The notes under the pieces are model-generated. The model did not search any database. It was not told where the DNA came from and was given only the letters and a program-made list of their open reading frames with translations. Both the position numbers and the translations under genes were made by a program. Shown in pieces: positions 14,248 to 23,040 of a stretch of 36,840 nucleotides of DNA (position 1 is the first letter of the stretch; every line of letters begins with the position of its first letter). The stretch is from Betaproteobacteria bacterium. GTDB lineage: Bacteria > Pseudomonadota > Gammaproteobacteria > Burkholderiales > Casimicrobiaceae. The stretch covers positions 1-36,840 of the forward strand of contig VBCY01000037.1 in assembly GCA_005882995.1 (NCBI GenBank), given 5' to 3'.

Positions 14248-16338
14248 TCAGGTCCGTGCGCGTTGGACGCGCTTCACTTCCGCAATCGCGTGCAATCCGC
14301 GGATGACTTGTGCCAGATGTTTGCGGTCGCGCACTTGTACGCTGAAAAACATATTGACCGCAGGGCCCTCGTCGGGCCGCTCCATGGAGACGTAGGCGAT
14401 GTTCGCGCCGGTGTCGGCGATCGCGGTGGCGAGCCTCGCCAGCAGCCCGCGCTTGTCGGCGACAAGCAGGCGGATACCGGCCTCGAAAACCCCATCGATT
14501 TCGGGCGCCCATTCGACGTCGACCGCCTGGTCGGTCTCGATGCGACTCTTGCGCAGCGTCTGGCACTCACGCGTGTGCACGAGCAGTCCCTGGCCGCGGC
14601 GGAACTGACCGATGATGGCGTCACCGGGAATCGGCCGGCAACACTTGCCATACTGAATCGCCACGCCCTCGACGCCCCGCAACTGCAAGGCACCGGGTTT
14701 GACGGTATGCCCAGTTGATTCTTCGCCCGGGCGCCCCGTCACGCGCGTGAGTGCCTGCGCGACCACGAACGAGAGGCGCTTACCCATGCCGATGTCGGCG
14801 AGGATGTCGAGTCGGCTTTTGGCGCCGTATTCGCGCGTGAGCGCCTCCCATCTCTCCCACGTAATTGCTTCCGGCGGCACCTTGAGCGAGGCCAGAGCCT
14901 GCTCGAGCATGCGTTCTCCGAGCGCCGCCGATTCCCGCGCTTGCAGCGACTTGAGGAAATGCCGGATGCGCGAGCGAGCCTTGCCTGTGGCCACGAAATT
15001 GAGCCACGAAGGATTGGGTCGGGCTGTCGGCGAAGTGATGATCTCCACCTGGTCGCCGTTCTTGAGCTCCGTGCGCAACGGCATCAACTCATAATTGATG
15101 CGCGCCGCCGTGCAATGGTGGCCGATGTCGGTGTGCACCGCATACGCGAAGTCGACCGCAGTCGCTCCGCGCGGCAGCGCCATGATCTTGCCCTTTGGCG
15201 TGAATACGTAGATAGCGTCCGGGAAGAGATCTCCCTTGACATGCTCCAGAAACTCCTTGGAATCGCGCGATTCGGAGCCGATTTCCAGCAGGCTTTGCAG
15301 CCATCGATGGGTCTGCTGCTGCGCCTCCGAGAGGTCCAGTTCGCCGCCAGTTTTGTACAGCCAATGGGTGCGGATCTGTGCCTCGAGCGGCGTGCCGAAC
15401 GGGCCAAACAGCGTTGTGTGCAGCGACTGGTAGCCGTTGGCTTTCGGAATCGCAACGTAATCCTTGAACTTGCCCGGAATCGGTTTGTAGAGACTGTGCA
15501 GCACGCCGAGCGACGCATAGCACGCGGTGGCGTCCTTGACCAAAACACGCACGCCGTAGATGTCGAACACCTGCGAGAAGGTGTAATGCTTTTCGCGCAT
15601 TTTCTTGTACACGCTATAGACGCTCTTTTCGCGGCCGGTGACCTGCGCCGTGATATCGGCGAGCTTGAGCCCCTCGCGGATGCTCTGCAGGATGCGGTTC
15701 ATCACCTCACGCCGGTTACCACGCGCTGCCTTGATCGCGCGGGCGAGTATGCGATAGCGCATCGGATAAAGATGCTTGAAGGACAGTTCCTGCAACTCGA
15801 TGAAGAGCGCGTTCAGCCCCAGTCGGTTGGCAATCGGTGCATAGATGTCCAGCGTCTCGCGCGCGATCCTTTCACGATGCGTCGCTGCCATGGCATCGAG
15901 CGTGCGCATGTTGTGCAATCGATCGGCGAGCTTGATGAGAATGACCCGCACGTCCTGGGCCATTGCCAGCAACATCTTGCGGAAACTCTCCGCCTGCTGG
16001 TCTTCGCGTGACTGGAACTCGATGTGATCGAGCTTGGATACCCCGTCGACCATGTCGGCGACCGGCTTGCCAAACGAGGTTTCGATCTGGGTCTTGGTGA
16101 CGCTGGTGTCCTCCATCACGTCATGGAGGAGCGCAGCGGCGAGCCCCTGCGCATCAAGACGCCACTGCGACAGGATGCTCGCTACCGCGAGGGGATGAGT
16201 GATGTAGGGCTCGCCCGACTTGCGAAACTGTCCCTGGTGTGCTTCCTCGGAAAAGGCGAACGCGCGCTCGACCAGCGCGACGTCAGGAGCCTGGAGATAG
16301 TGACCAAGGTGCCGGGTGAATTCGGCGATTTCCGACAT
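14248..16338 (-). CDS. spoT: Bifunctional (p)ppGpp synthetase/hydrolase SpoT
   Basis: 696 residues, standard length. Domains in order: HD hydrolase (about 25-170) with intact metal ligands (THP His48, LHDVMED His72-Asp73 and Glu76-Asp77, and LADRLHNMRT); synthetase (about 230-345) with the ANGYQSLHTT loop and KFKD in the position that is RxKD in bifunctional enzymes and ExDD in RelA; TGS (about 375-440, VFTPKGKIMALPRGATAVDFAY); and a C-terminal ACT domain (DKRGLLARLATAIADTGANI). Intact hydrolase residues make this SpoT rather than RelA. It makes and degrades the alarmone ppGpp in response to starvation. Genes yicC, gmk and rpoZ precede it on the same strand, a conserved proteobacterial order that links GTP/GMP metabolism and RNA polymerase. 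Confidence 0.97.
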   Translation of the reverse strand: MSEIAEFTRHLGHYLQAPDVALVERAFAFSEEAHQGQFRKSGEPYITHPLAVASILSQWRLDAQGLAAALLHDVMEDTSVTKTQIETSFGKPVADMVDGVSKLDHIEFQSREDQQAESFRKMLLAMAQDVRVILIKLADRLHNMRTLDAMAATHRERIARETLDIYAPIANRLGLNALFIELQELSFKHLYPMRYRILARAIKAARGNRREVMNRILQSIREGLKLADITAQVTGREKSVYSVYKKMREKHYTFSQVFDIYGVRVLVKDATACYASLGVLHSLYKPIPGKFKDYVAIPKANGYQSLHTTLFGPFGTPLEAQIRTHWLYKTGGELDLSEAQQQTHRWLQSLLEIGSESRDSKEFLEHVKGDLFPDAIYVFTPKGKIMALPRGATAVDFAYAVHTDIGHHCTAARINYELMPLRTELKNGDQVEIITSPTARPNPSWLNFVATGKARSRIRHFLKSLQARESAALGERMLEQALASLKVPPEAITWERWEALTREYGAKSRLDILADIGMGKRLSFVVAQALTRVTGRPGEESTGHTVKPGALQLRGVEGVAIQYGKCCRPIPGDAIIGQFRRGQGLLVHTRECQTLRKSRIETDQAVDVEWAPEIDGVFEAGIRLLVADKRGLLARLATAIADTGANIAYVSMERPDEGPAVNMFFSVQVRDRKHLAQVIRGLHAIAEVKRVQRART

Positions 16339-16370
16339 ACTTGATCACTTGGGGGCGCAGAAAGGTCGGG

Positions 16371-16577
16371 TCAACTCTGCGGTTTCAGCAGCATTTCGAT
16401 TCCGACCTTGCCGGCTGCGATTTCGCGCAGCGCGATGACCGTGGGCTTGTCACGGTCGCCCTCGACCAGAGACGGCGAGCCGCCGCTGATCTGGCGCGCC
16501 CGATTGGTCGCCGCCAGCGTGAGCTCAAAGCGGTTCGGAATCCTGGTGAGCGCGTCCTCGATGGTGATGCGAGCCAT
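16371..16577 (-). CDS. rpoZ: RNA polymerase omega subunit
   Basis: 68 residues starting [21 protein letters not shown], with the conserved [15 protein letters not shown] helix that wraps the beta' C-terminus and the [12 protein letters not shown] segment. Omega assists assembly of RNA polymerase and, with beta', forms one of the ppGpp-binding sites, fitting its place immediately before spoT (32-base gap). A ribosome site (AAGGAGA) precedes the ATG. It lies 10 bases after the guanylate kinase stop, so it is co-transcribed with it. Confidence 0.97.
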   Translation of the reverse strand: MARITIEDALTRIPNRFELTLAATNRARQISGGSPSLVEGDRDKPTVIALREIAAGKVGIEMLLKPQS

Positions 16578-16587
16578 GCTGTCTCCT

Positions 16588-17205
16588 TCATGTCAGTTGG
16601 GCAATCAACGCTTTGTAGCGTACGCACTGTTGCACCGCGCGCAATCGCGCCGTGCGCACAATTGCAGCGAGGTCGTCGACCGCCGAAGCAAATTGCTGAT
16701 TAATAATAACATAGTCGAACTCCCTGCAGTGTCGCGTCTCTTCGCGTACGGCATCCAGTCGGCGCGCAATCGTGGCCTCATCATCCTGGCCACGACCAAC
16801 CAATCGACGTTCGAGCGATTCCAATGATGGCGGCAGAATGAATACGTGCACCGAGTCCGGGAGCAAGCGGCGCACCTGCGCGGCGCCTTGCCAATCGATC
16901 TCGAGCAGCACGTCGTGCCCGGCTGTCACCTGGCCTTTGAGCCAGCTCGAGGAAGTTGCGTACCAATTGCCGTGCACGTGTGCGTGCTCGAGGAATTCGC
17001 CGTCGGCCTTGAGTTCCATGAAGCGTTGCGGCGTTACAAAGTGATAGTCAACGCCTTCGCGCTCGGCGGGCCGGGGCGGCCGTGTGGTGTACGACACAGA
17101 AAGCTTGAGCTCCGGCTCCCGCTCCAGCAGCGACCGGGTCAGGCTGGTCTTGCCCGCTCCGGACGGCGCTGCGATGACGAACAGGTTTCCGGTGCCGCCA
17201 CTCAT
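16588..17205 (-). CDS. gmk: Guanylate kinase
   Basis: 205 residues, typical length. The P-loop APSGAGKT (13-20) is followed by the GMP-binding residues in [22 protein letters not shown], the [15 protein letters not shown] segment, and the lid [18 protein letters not shown]. It converts GMP plus ATP to GDP and ADP in the cytoplasm, on the route to GTP and ppGpp. It lies in the conserved yicC-gmk-rpoZ-spoT order with a 13-base gap after yicC. Confidence 0.97.
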   Translation of the reverse strand: MSGGTGNLFVIAAPSGAGKTSLTRSLLEREPELKLSVSYTTRPPRPAEREGVDYHFVTPQRFMELKADGEFLEHAHVHGNWYATSSSWLKGQVTAGHDVLLEIDWQGAAQVRRLLPDSVHVFILPPSLESLERRLVGRGQDDEATIARRLDAVREETRHCREFDYVIINQQFASAVDDLAAIVRTARLRAVQQCVRYKALIAQLT

Positions 17206-17218
17206 GTCAAAGCCCGGG

Positions 17219-18085
17219 TCATTCGATGTTCTGCACTTGCTCTCGCATCTGTTCGATCAGCACCTTGAGCTCCAGTGCTGCCTGCGAGAGTTCGGCGTCG
17301 ACCGATTTCGAGCCCAGCGTATTCGCTTCGCGATTGAGCTCCTGCATCAGAAAGTCGAGTCGCTTGCCGCTCGACCCGCCAGCCGCGAGAACGCGCCGCA
17401 CCTCAGCGATGTGCGTGGTGAGCCGGGACACTTCCTCTGCAACGTCGACTTTGGTTGCAAAGAGGGCAAGCTCCTGCCGCAGCCGCTCGGTGTCCGGATC
17501 GAGGCCTGCTTCACGCAGACGTGTGGCCAGCTTTTCGACGTACGCAGTGTGAATTGCAGGAACGCGCGGCGCGATTCGCTCGAGCTGCGCTTCAATAGCG
17601 TGACAACGCTCTTCGAGCATCGTGCGCATCTTCCCGCCCTCCCTCGCGCGCGAGGCGGCGAGCTCGGAGAGCGCCTGACGGATAAGATCAAGGGTTCTGC
17701 CGGCGAGCACGTCAGCGTCGAGCGAAGTGTCGGTCAGGACGCCAGGCCAGCGCAGCACTTCCGCCACGGAAAGGGGAGCGCTCTCAGGTGCGTGGCGCAG
17801 CACTTCAGCGGCGGCCTCACGCAGCTGGACGACTCGCTCTGCATTGACGGCAAGCGTCGTCGCGTCGGGCGCGGTGCGGTTCAACGCCACGCGGCAGTCG
17901 ACTTTGCCGCGCTTCAACTCAGTGGTGAGCGTATCCCGCACCGCGGGTTCCAGCGAGCGTAATTCATCCGGAAGGCGTAGCTGGACATCGAGATAGCGGT
18001 GATTGACCGAGCGCAACTCAACGGCCAGAGAACAACCGGGCAACTCGGCTGCGACCGCGGCGAAACCAGTCATGCTCAGAATCAT
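17219..18085 (-). CDS. yicC: YicC-family endoribonuclease
   Basis: 288 residues, full length for the family, starting with the diagnostic MILSMTGFA. The N-terminal YicC domain includes SVNHRYLDVQLRLP and LKRGKVDCRVALNR, and the C-terminal DUF1732 part ends RREANTLGSKS and VLIEQMREQVQNIE. Members have been described as stress-related endoribonucleases acting on small RNAs; the present one is assigned by similarity only. First gene of the yicC-gmk-rpoZ-spoT operon and divergent from the Ser/Thr kinase gene, with 143 bases in between that hold promoter-like sequences for both directions. Confidence 0.93.
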   Translation of the reverse strand: MILSMTGFAAVAAELPGCSLAVELRSVNHRYLDVQLRLPDELRSLEPAVRDTLTTELKRGKVDCRVALNRTAPDATTLAVNAERVVQLREAAAEVLRHAPESAPLSVAEVLRWPGVLTDTSLDADVLAGRTLDLIRQALSELAASRAREGGKMRTMLEERCHAIEAQLERIAPRVPAIHTAYVEKLATRLREAGLDPDTERLRQELALFATKVDVAEEVSRLTTHIAEVRRVLAAGGSSGKRLDFLMQELNREANTLGSKSVDAELSQAALELKVLIEQMREQVQNIE

Positions 18086-18145
18086 CAGGCGTCGCCGTTG
18101 CGGGATCGCGAGCGCGGGAGATTGAGCGGGAAAGCCAATGAAATC

Positions 18146-18174
18146 TTTACATTATGCGCAGGGTTGTCGAGAAT
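18146..18174 (+). promoter_or_regulatory. Candidate sigma70 promoter for the kinase-phosphatase operon
   Basis: TTTACA (18146-18151, 5/6 to the -35 consensus), a 17-base spacer and GAGAAT (18169-18174, 4/6). It lies 55 bases before the favoured kinase start at 18229. If it is the real promoter, the alternative ATG at 18154 would be upstream of the transcript start. Confidence 0.35.
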
Positions 18175-18179
18175 GTAGA
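18151..18179 (-). promoter_or_regulatory. Candidate sigma70 promoter for the yicC operon
   Basis: Minus-strand TCTACA (18179-18174, 4/6), a 17-base spacer and CATAAT (18156-18151, 5/6). It overlaps the opposing candidate promoter almost completely, so the two would compete for polymerase. Confidence 0.35.
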
Positions 18180-18228
18180 GGTTATCAATTCACCGCGCAA
18201 GTACGCGCGAGCGTCTCTTCCCAGCCCC

Positions 18229-19164
18229 ATGGGCGTCACCAACCAGGCTTTGCCATCCGGCTACCAGCTGCTTAATTACCGGATCGACCGCCAGATCAGC
18301 CGAGGCGGCTTCTCGATTGTTTATCGGGCCTTTGACGACAGCACCGCACCTGTCGCGATCAAGGAGTACCTGCCGTCGTCGCTGGTCTTGCGAACCGAGG
18401 GCGATATCGTGCGTGCCAGCTCGGCGGAGAACCTCACTTCCTTCCGCTACGGGATGAAGTGCTTTTTCGAAGAAGGCCGAGCACTCGCCAAGATCAATCA
18501 CCCGAATGTTGTGCGCGTACTGAACTTTTTTCGCGCCAATGAAACCGTGTACATGGTGATGCGCTACGAGAGGGGACGCACCCTTCAGCAGCAGATTCAA
18601 CTGCGGCAGGACCAGATGTCGGAGCGCCTGGTGCGTCACGTCTTCATGCACCTGCTCAACGGCCTGCGCGAAGTCCACACGCACAAGCTGCTGCATCTCG
18701 ACATCAAACCTGCCAATGTGTACCTGCGCACCGATGGCTCGCCCGTGCTCCTGGACTTTGGCGCCGCAAGGCAGACACTGACCTCGACACGACCCAAGCT
18801 CGCGCCGATGTACACGCCGGGATTTGCCGCGCCCGAGCAATACCGCGACCCGGATCGATTGGGCCCGTGGACCGACGTTTACGGGATCGGCGCCAGCATT
18901 TTTGCCTGTCTCGCCGCCTTTGCACCGCAGGCCGCCGATGCTCGCGTGACCGAAGATCATTTGGTGTCGGCCAAGAAGATCTGGGCAGGCGCCTACTCGG
19001 AGAACCTGCTGGAAGTCATCGATTGGTGCCTGAAGCTCGATCCCCTCGAGCGGCCGCAGAGCGTGTTTGCGTTGCAAAAGGCGATTCGCGACATTCCGCC
19101 GAAGAGGCGCAAGCTAACTTTTCTGGGCAATCTGAAGAAGCGCTTGTTCACCGAAGTGATGTAG
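18229..19164 (+). CDS. Ser/Thr protein kinase (Hanks type, PknB-like catalytic domain)
   Basis: 311 residues from the ATG at 18229. An in-frame ATG at 18154 would add 25 residues without family resemblance. The whole protein is one kinase domain: glycine loop ISRGGFSIVYRAF (23-35), ATP Lys45 in VAIKEY, alpha-C Glu in FFEEGRALAKI, catalytic loop HLDIKPAN (156-163) with Asp158, and DFG (176-178). The residue before the catalytic Asp is Leu rather than Arg, a non-RD kinase, so activation-loop phosphorylation may not be needed. No transmembrane segment or sensor domain is visible, so it is probably cytoplasmic. The PP2C phosphatase gene begins 10 bases after its stop, the classic kinase/phosphatase pair. 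Substrates unknown. Confidence 0.92.
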   Translation: MGVTNQALPSGYQLLNYRIDRQISRGGFSIVYRAFDDSTAPVAIKEYLPSSLVLRTEGDIVRASSAENLTSFRYGMKCFFEEGRALAKINHPNVVRVLNFFRANETVYMVMRYERGRTLQQQIQLRQDQMSERLVRHVFMHLLNGLREVHTHKLLHLDIKPANVYLRTDGSPVLLDFGAARQTLTSTRPKLAPMYTPGFAAPEQYRDPDRLGPWTDVYGIGASIFACLAAFAPQAADARVTEDHLVSAKKIWAGAYSENLLEVIDWCLKLDPLERPQSVFALQKAIRDIPPKRRKLTFLGNLKKRLFTEVM

Positions 19165-19174
19165 CCTCCCGCTC

Positions 19175-20095
19175 GTGCGCTTCACCATCTTCCAGGAAAG
19201 CCGCAAGAGCCAGCGCAAGGTCAATCAGGATCGGCTCGCCTACACCTATAGTCGCGACACCCTGCTGCTGGTCGTTGCCGACGGCATGGGGGGGCACGCG
19301 GGCGGCGAGATCGCGGCGCAGATCGCGGTACGGCTTTTCATCGAGCGTTTCCAGCAGGAGGCGAAACCAACGCTTAAGAATCCGCTCAAATTCCTGCAGG
19401 ACACCATGCTTCGCGCGCATTCGGCTCTGGGGTCGTACGCGAATCAGTTCTCCATGCTGGAAACGCCGCGAACGACTTGCGTATCGTGCATCGTGCAGTC
19501 CAACTATGCGTACTGGGCGCATGCGGGCGACTCGCGGCTGTACCTTTTTCGCCAGGGCGGGCTGATCGGCCAGACCAAGGACCATTCGAAGGTGCAGTAC
19601 CTTCTCGATCAGGGCATCATTGGCGCGCACGAGGTTGTGGATCATCCCGATCGCAACAAGATCTTCGGCTGTCTCGGCGGCCTGGTCGACCCGGTCATCG
19701 ATCTGTCGCGCCGCACGCCTCTGCGCAATGGCGACATCATCGTGCTGTGCACCGATGGCCTGTGGGCGGTATACCCGCAGGAGGAGATCGCGCGGGCGCT
19801 CACCGGCACGCCGATTCTCAAGGCGTGCCCGGCGCTGATGCGAGAAGCCGAGGTGCGCGGCGGTCCTGACGGCGACAACCTGTCACTGATCGTAGTCCGC
19901 TGGGGTCCGGAGACATTGACCGACGAGCCGACGACGACGATAACAGAGACCATGGGGCTCGGTGAATTTCAGACCGAGATCGACCGGACGCTGACGTTGA
20001 CCGATCGCAAAGGCGTGCAGCGCGATCTCACCGACGACGAAATCGAACGAGCCATCGAAGAGATCCAGGCGACTATCAAGCGCTATCGAAAGTAA
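19175..20095 (+). CDS. PP2C-family Ser/Thr protein phosphatase
   Basis: 306 residues from a GTG start 10 bases after the kinase stop. Metal-binding PP2C motifs are present in order: NQDR (17-20), VADGMGGHAGGE (34-45), AHAGDSRLYLFR, LCTDGLWAVYPQEE and GPDGDNLSLIVVRW. The domain fills residues 1-250. The C-terminal 55 residues are extra and charged (DRKGVQRDLTDDEIERAIEEIQ), likely helical, and not part of the catalytic fold. It is expected to reverse phosphorylation by the adjacent kinase and is cytoplasmic. The next gene starts 6 bases after the stop, indicating one transcript. Confidence 0.93.
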   Translation: MRFTIFQESRKSQRKVNQDRLAYTYSRDTLLLVVADGMGGHAGGEIAAQIAVRLFIERFQQEAKPTLKNPLKFLQDTMLRAHSALGSYANQFSMLETPRTTCVSCIVQSNYAYWAHAGDSRLYLFRQGGLIGQTKDHSKVQYLLDQGIIGAHEVVDHPDRNKIFGCLGGLVDPVIDLSRRTPLRNGDIIVLCTDGLWAVYPQEEIARALTGTPILKACPALMREAEVRGGPDGDNLSLIVVRWGPETLTDEPTTTITETMGLGEFQTEIDRTLTLTDRKGVQRDLTDDEIERAIEEIQATIKRYRK

Positions 20096-20101
20096 AGGCG
20101 C

Positions 20102-20824
20102 ATGCGTCAGCTTATCCTGGACACTGAAACCACCGGCCTCGAGCCCAATCTTGGCCACCGCATCATCGAAATCGCGGCGGTCGAAGTCGTCAATCGGCGT
20201 CCCACCGGCCGCACCGTGCATTTCTACATCAACCCCGAGCGCGATATAGACGGCGGTGCGACCGACGTCCACGGGTTGACGTGGGAGATGTTGCGCGACA
20301 AGCCGCGATTTTCGGATGTTGCCAACGAGTTCGTCGAATTCGCACGAGGCGCGCAGTGGATCATTCACAACGCACCTTTCGACGTCGCTTTCATAGACGA
20401 AGAGTTGAAGCGCCTTGACCTTCCGTCGGCCACCGCGCTCGCGAGCGAAGTGATCGACACGCTCGCCCTCGCCCGTGACGCGTTTCCCGGCAAGAAAAAC
20501 AGCCTCGATGCGTTGTGTGAACGTTTCGGCGTCGCCAACGCGCATCGAACGCTCCACGGCGCGTTGCTCGATGCGCAGCTGCTCTCCGAGGTCTATCTCG
20601 CAATGACGCGCGGACAGGAGTCGCTGACGATCGATATCGCCGTGCCGTCTCTGCCCACCGAAGGTGCCTTCGCCGGTCTGGATCTCGCGAGCGTCGCCAT
20701 TCGCGTCCTCGCGCCTTCGCCTGAAGAGCTCGACGCGCATCGCGCGTACCTGCTGGAACTCGATCGCTTGTGCAAGGGTGCTTGCCTGTGGCTTGCGCTC
20801 ATGCCGGAGTTGAATGAAGCATGA
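20102..20824 (+). CDS. dnaQ: DNA polymerase III epsilon subunit, 3'-5' exonuclease
   Basis: 240 residues. DEDDh exonuclease motifs are all present: ExoI ILDTETTGLEP (Asp7, Glu9), ExoII HNAPFDVAFID, and ExoIII HRTLHGALLDAQLLSEVY with the catalytic His and Asp. Length and the C-terminal tail match the proofreading subunit of the replicative polymerase, which removes mispaired bases. A stand-alone exonuclease paralogue cannot be excluded. The gene sits tightly in the kinase-PP2C operon, and its stop overlaps the ppk start (ATGA at 20821-20824). dnaQ is more often found beside rnhA, so this setting is unusual. Confidence 0.92.
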   Translation: MRQLILDTETTGLEPNLGHRIIEIAAVEVVNRRPTGRTVHFYINPERDIDGGATDVHGLTWEMLRDKPRFSDVANEFVEFARGAQWIIHNAPFDVAFIDEELKRLDLPSATALASEVIDTLALARDAFPGKKNSLDALCERFGVANAHRTLHGALLDAQLLSEVYLAMTRGQESLTIDIAVPSLPTEGAFAGLDLASVAIRVLAPSPEELDAHRAYLLELDRLCKGACLWLALMPELNEA

Positions 20825-23025
20825 ATGAGGAATCGAGCCATAGTGCGGTAACTAAGTTCGGCGATGCTCAGACGATTGCTCCCGAGCGCTCACGCGAGGT
20901 TGCAACGACCCCGCCGATCATGCCCGAGGACTCGCCCAAGATCCGTGATGCGCCGCTCATCAATCGCGAGCTGTCGCAACTGGCATTCAACCGGCGTGTG
21001 CTCGCGCTGGCACAGGATCCTTCGGTGCCGCTGCTCGAACGATTGCGATTCTTATGCATCGTCAGCAGCAATCTCGACGAATTCTTTGAGATTCGGATCG
21101 CTGGCCTGCACGAACAATTGCGGGTGAAGACTCCACCGTCGGGCATGACCCTGCACGACTTGAAGGCGAGCTTCGCCTTGGTCAGCGACGAGACCCACGT
21201 CCTGGTGGCAGAAAAGTACCGCACTCTGAACGAGCAGGTCCTTCCGCAATTGGCGGCCGCAGGCATCCGGTTGATTCGGCGATCAGAGCGCAATGCTGAG
21301 CAGCGGGCATGGGCTGCCGATTATTTTCGGCGCGAGGTGAAGCCGCTCCTTACTCCAATCGGTCTGGACCCGGCGCACCCCTTCCCGCAGGTGGTCAACA
21401 AGAGCCTCAATTTCATCGTCGAGCTCACCGGCCGCGACGCCTTCGGCCGGGACACTTCCATTGCAATCATCAAGGCGCCGCGCCTGCTGCCACGTGTGAT
21501 TCCGATGCCGAAGGAGGTTGCGCCCGACAACAGCTTCGTCTTGTTGTCGTCGATCATGCATGCACATCTGAGCGAAATGTTTGCCGGAAGAGAAGTCGTC
21601 GCCTATTCGCAATTCCGGGTCACCCGCGACGCCGATCTTTGGTTCGACGAGGAGGAAGTGAAGAATCTGCGCCAGGCACTGGAAGGCGAGTTGCCGCAAC
21701 GCCAGTTCGGACTCGCGGTACGGCTGGAGGTAGCGGCAGGTTGCCCGCCTCACCTCGCACAGCTGTTGCTCACCCAGTTCGAACTGCAGGAATACGACCT
21801 CTATCGCTGCGACGGGCCGGTCAACCTGGCGCGTATGTCGGTCTTGATCGATGAAGCCGATCTCGATGAGCACAAGTATCCCGCATTCACTCCTGCGCTG
21901 CCCGATCGCCTCAGCGAGAAGACCGACGTTCTGGCCGCCATCAAAGCCCATGATGTGCTGCTGCATCATCCTTATCAATCTTTCGAGCCGGTGGTCGAAT
22001 TCATCCGCAAGGCCGTCGACGATCCGGACGTCGTGGCAATCAAGCAGACGGTCTATCGCACGGGCGTGAATTCGGTCTTGATGGAAGCGCTGATCGAAGC
22101 CGCGCGTCGCGGCAAGGAGGTCACTGTCGTCGTCGAGCTGTTGGCGCGCTTCGACGAAGAGGCGAACATCAACTGGGCGGAACGATTGGAGGAGGCGGGC
22201 GCGCAAGTTGTCTACGGCGTTTTCGGGCTCAAGACACATGCCAAGCTGGCGCTGCTTCTGCGGCGTGAAAAGGACGCGGCGGGTCTTACCCGCTTGCAGC
22301 CGTATGCGCATCTCGGCACGGGCAATTACCACCCTCGGACGGCGAGGCAGTATACGGACTTCGGATTGTTGACGACTCACCCGGAGATCTGCGCCGACAT
22401 CAACGAGGTTTTCCTGCATATCACCAGTCTGGCAAAGGCGAACCGCATGAGACACATCTGGCTCGCGCCCTTCACCATGCATCGGCACGTGCTGGAAGCG
22501 ATCAGGCGGGAGTCGCGTCACGCCAAGGAAGGCAAGCCCGCGCGCATCATTGCCAAGATGAATGCGCTGATCGAAGAGGCGGTGATCCGAGCCCTCTACA
22601 CGGCGTCGCAGGCGGGCGTGCAGATCGACTTGATTGTTCGCGCCGCGTGCAGCCTGCGCCCGCAAGTCGAGGGCATCTCGGAGAACATCCGTGTCAGATC
22701 AATCGTCGGCCAGTTCCTGGAGCACCATCGAATCTGGTATTTCAAAAACGACGGGCACGACGACGTGTACCTCTCAAGCGCGGACTGGATGGGTCGAAAC
22801 TTTTTCCGGCGCATTGAAATTGCGTTTCCCGTGCTCGATCGTGAACTCAAGGCTCGCGTGATCGACGAAGGGCTCGCACCCTGTCTCTGCGATGACTGCG
22901 ATGCCTGGGAGCTCGCTTCGGACGGAAGCTATCGCCGCCTCACGCCCAAGGCACGCGGACAGGAACGCGCCGCACAGCAGGACCTGCTGCGTCGCCTGGC
23001 CGAAAGCGTGAAAATCATCTCCTAA
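20821..23025 (+). CDS. ppk1: Polyphosphate kinase 1
   Basis: 734 residues. The first 45 are a variable extension before the conserved INRELSQLAFNRRVLALAQD. N-terminal, head and the two C-terminal PLD-like domains are all present. The HLGTGNYHP motif that carries the autophosphorylated His is at about residue 498, and the second conserved His is in FLEHHR, followed by VYLSSADWMGRN. It polymerises the gamma phosphate of ATP into long polyphosphate chains, reversibly, at the membrane or in the cytoplasm. The ATG overlaps the dnaQ stop; sixA starts 15 bases downstream and ppx lies just beyond in the opposite direction, giving a polyphosphate synthesis/degradation cluster. Confidence 0.96.
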   Translation: MNEESSHSAVTKFGDAQTIAPERSREVATTPPIMPEDSPKIRDAPLINRELSQLAFNRRVLALAQDPSVPLLERLRFLCIVSSNLDEFFEIRIAGLHEQLRVKTPPSGMTLHDLKASFALVSDETHVLVAEKYRTLNEQVLPQLAAAGIRLIRRSERNAEQRAWAADYFRREVKPLLTPIGLDPAHPFPQVVNKSLNFIVELTGRDAFGRDTSIAIIKAPRLLPRVIPMPKEVAPDNSFVLLSSIMHAHLSEMFAGREVVAYSQFRVTRDADLWFDEEEVKNLRQALEGELPQRQFGLAVRLEVAAGCPPHLAQLLLTQFELQEYDLYRCDGPVNLARMSVLIDEADLDEHKYPAFTPALPDRLSEKTDVLAAIKAHDVLLHHPYQSFEPVVEFIRKAVDDPDVVAIKQTVYRTGVNSVLMEALIEAARRGKEVTVVVELLARFDEEANINWAERLEEAGAQVVYGVFGLKTHAKLALLLRREKDAAGLTRLQPYAHLGTGNYHPRTARQYTDFGLLTTHPEICADINEVFLHITSLAKANRMRHIWLAPFTMHRHVLEAIRRESRHAKEGKPARIIAKMNALIEEAVIRALYTASQAGVQIDLIVRAACSLRPQVEGISENIRVRSIVGQFLEHHRIWYFKNDGHDDVYLSSADWMGRNFFRRIEIAFPVLDRELKARVIDEGLAPCLCDDCDAWELASDGSYRRLTPKARGQERAAQQDLLRRLAESVKIIS

Positions 23026-23040
23026 AATCGTGCATTCAAG

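Noticed and set aside
14941-16011. 356-codon plus-strand open frame opposite spoT
   Set aside because: Mirror of conserved spoT codons; no independent evidence.
18229-20824. Kinase + phosphatase + DnaQ-like exonuclease as a defence island
   Set aside because: The genes sit among housekeeping genes (yicC-gmk-rpoZ-spoT, ppk1-sixA-ppx) with uniform composition, and no nuclease effector, toxin or mobile-element gene is present.
21283-22665. 460-codon minus-strand open frame opposite ppk1
   Set aside because: Mirror of conserved ppk1 codons.
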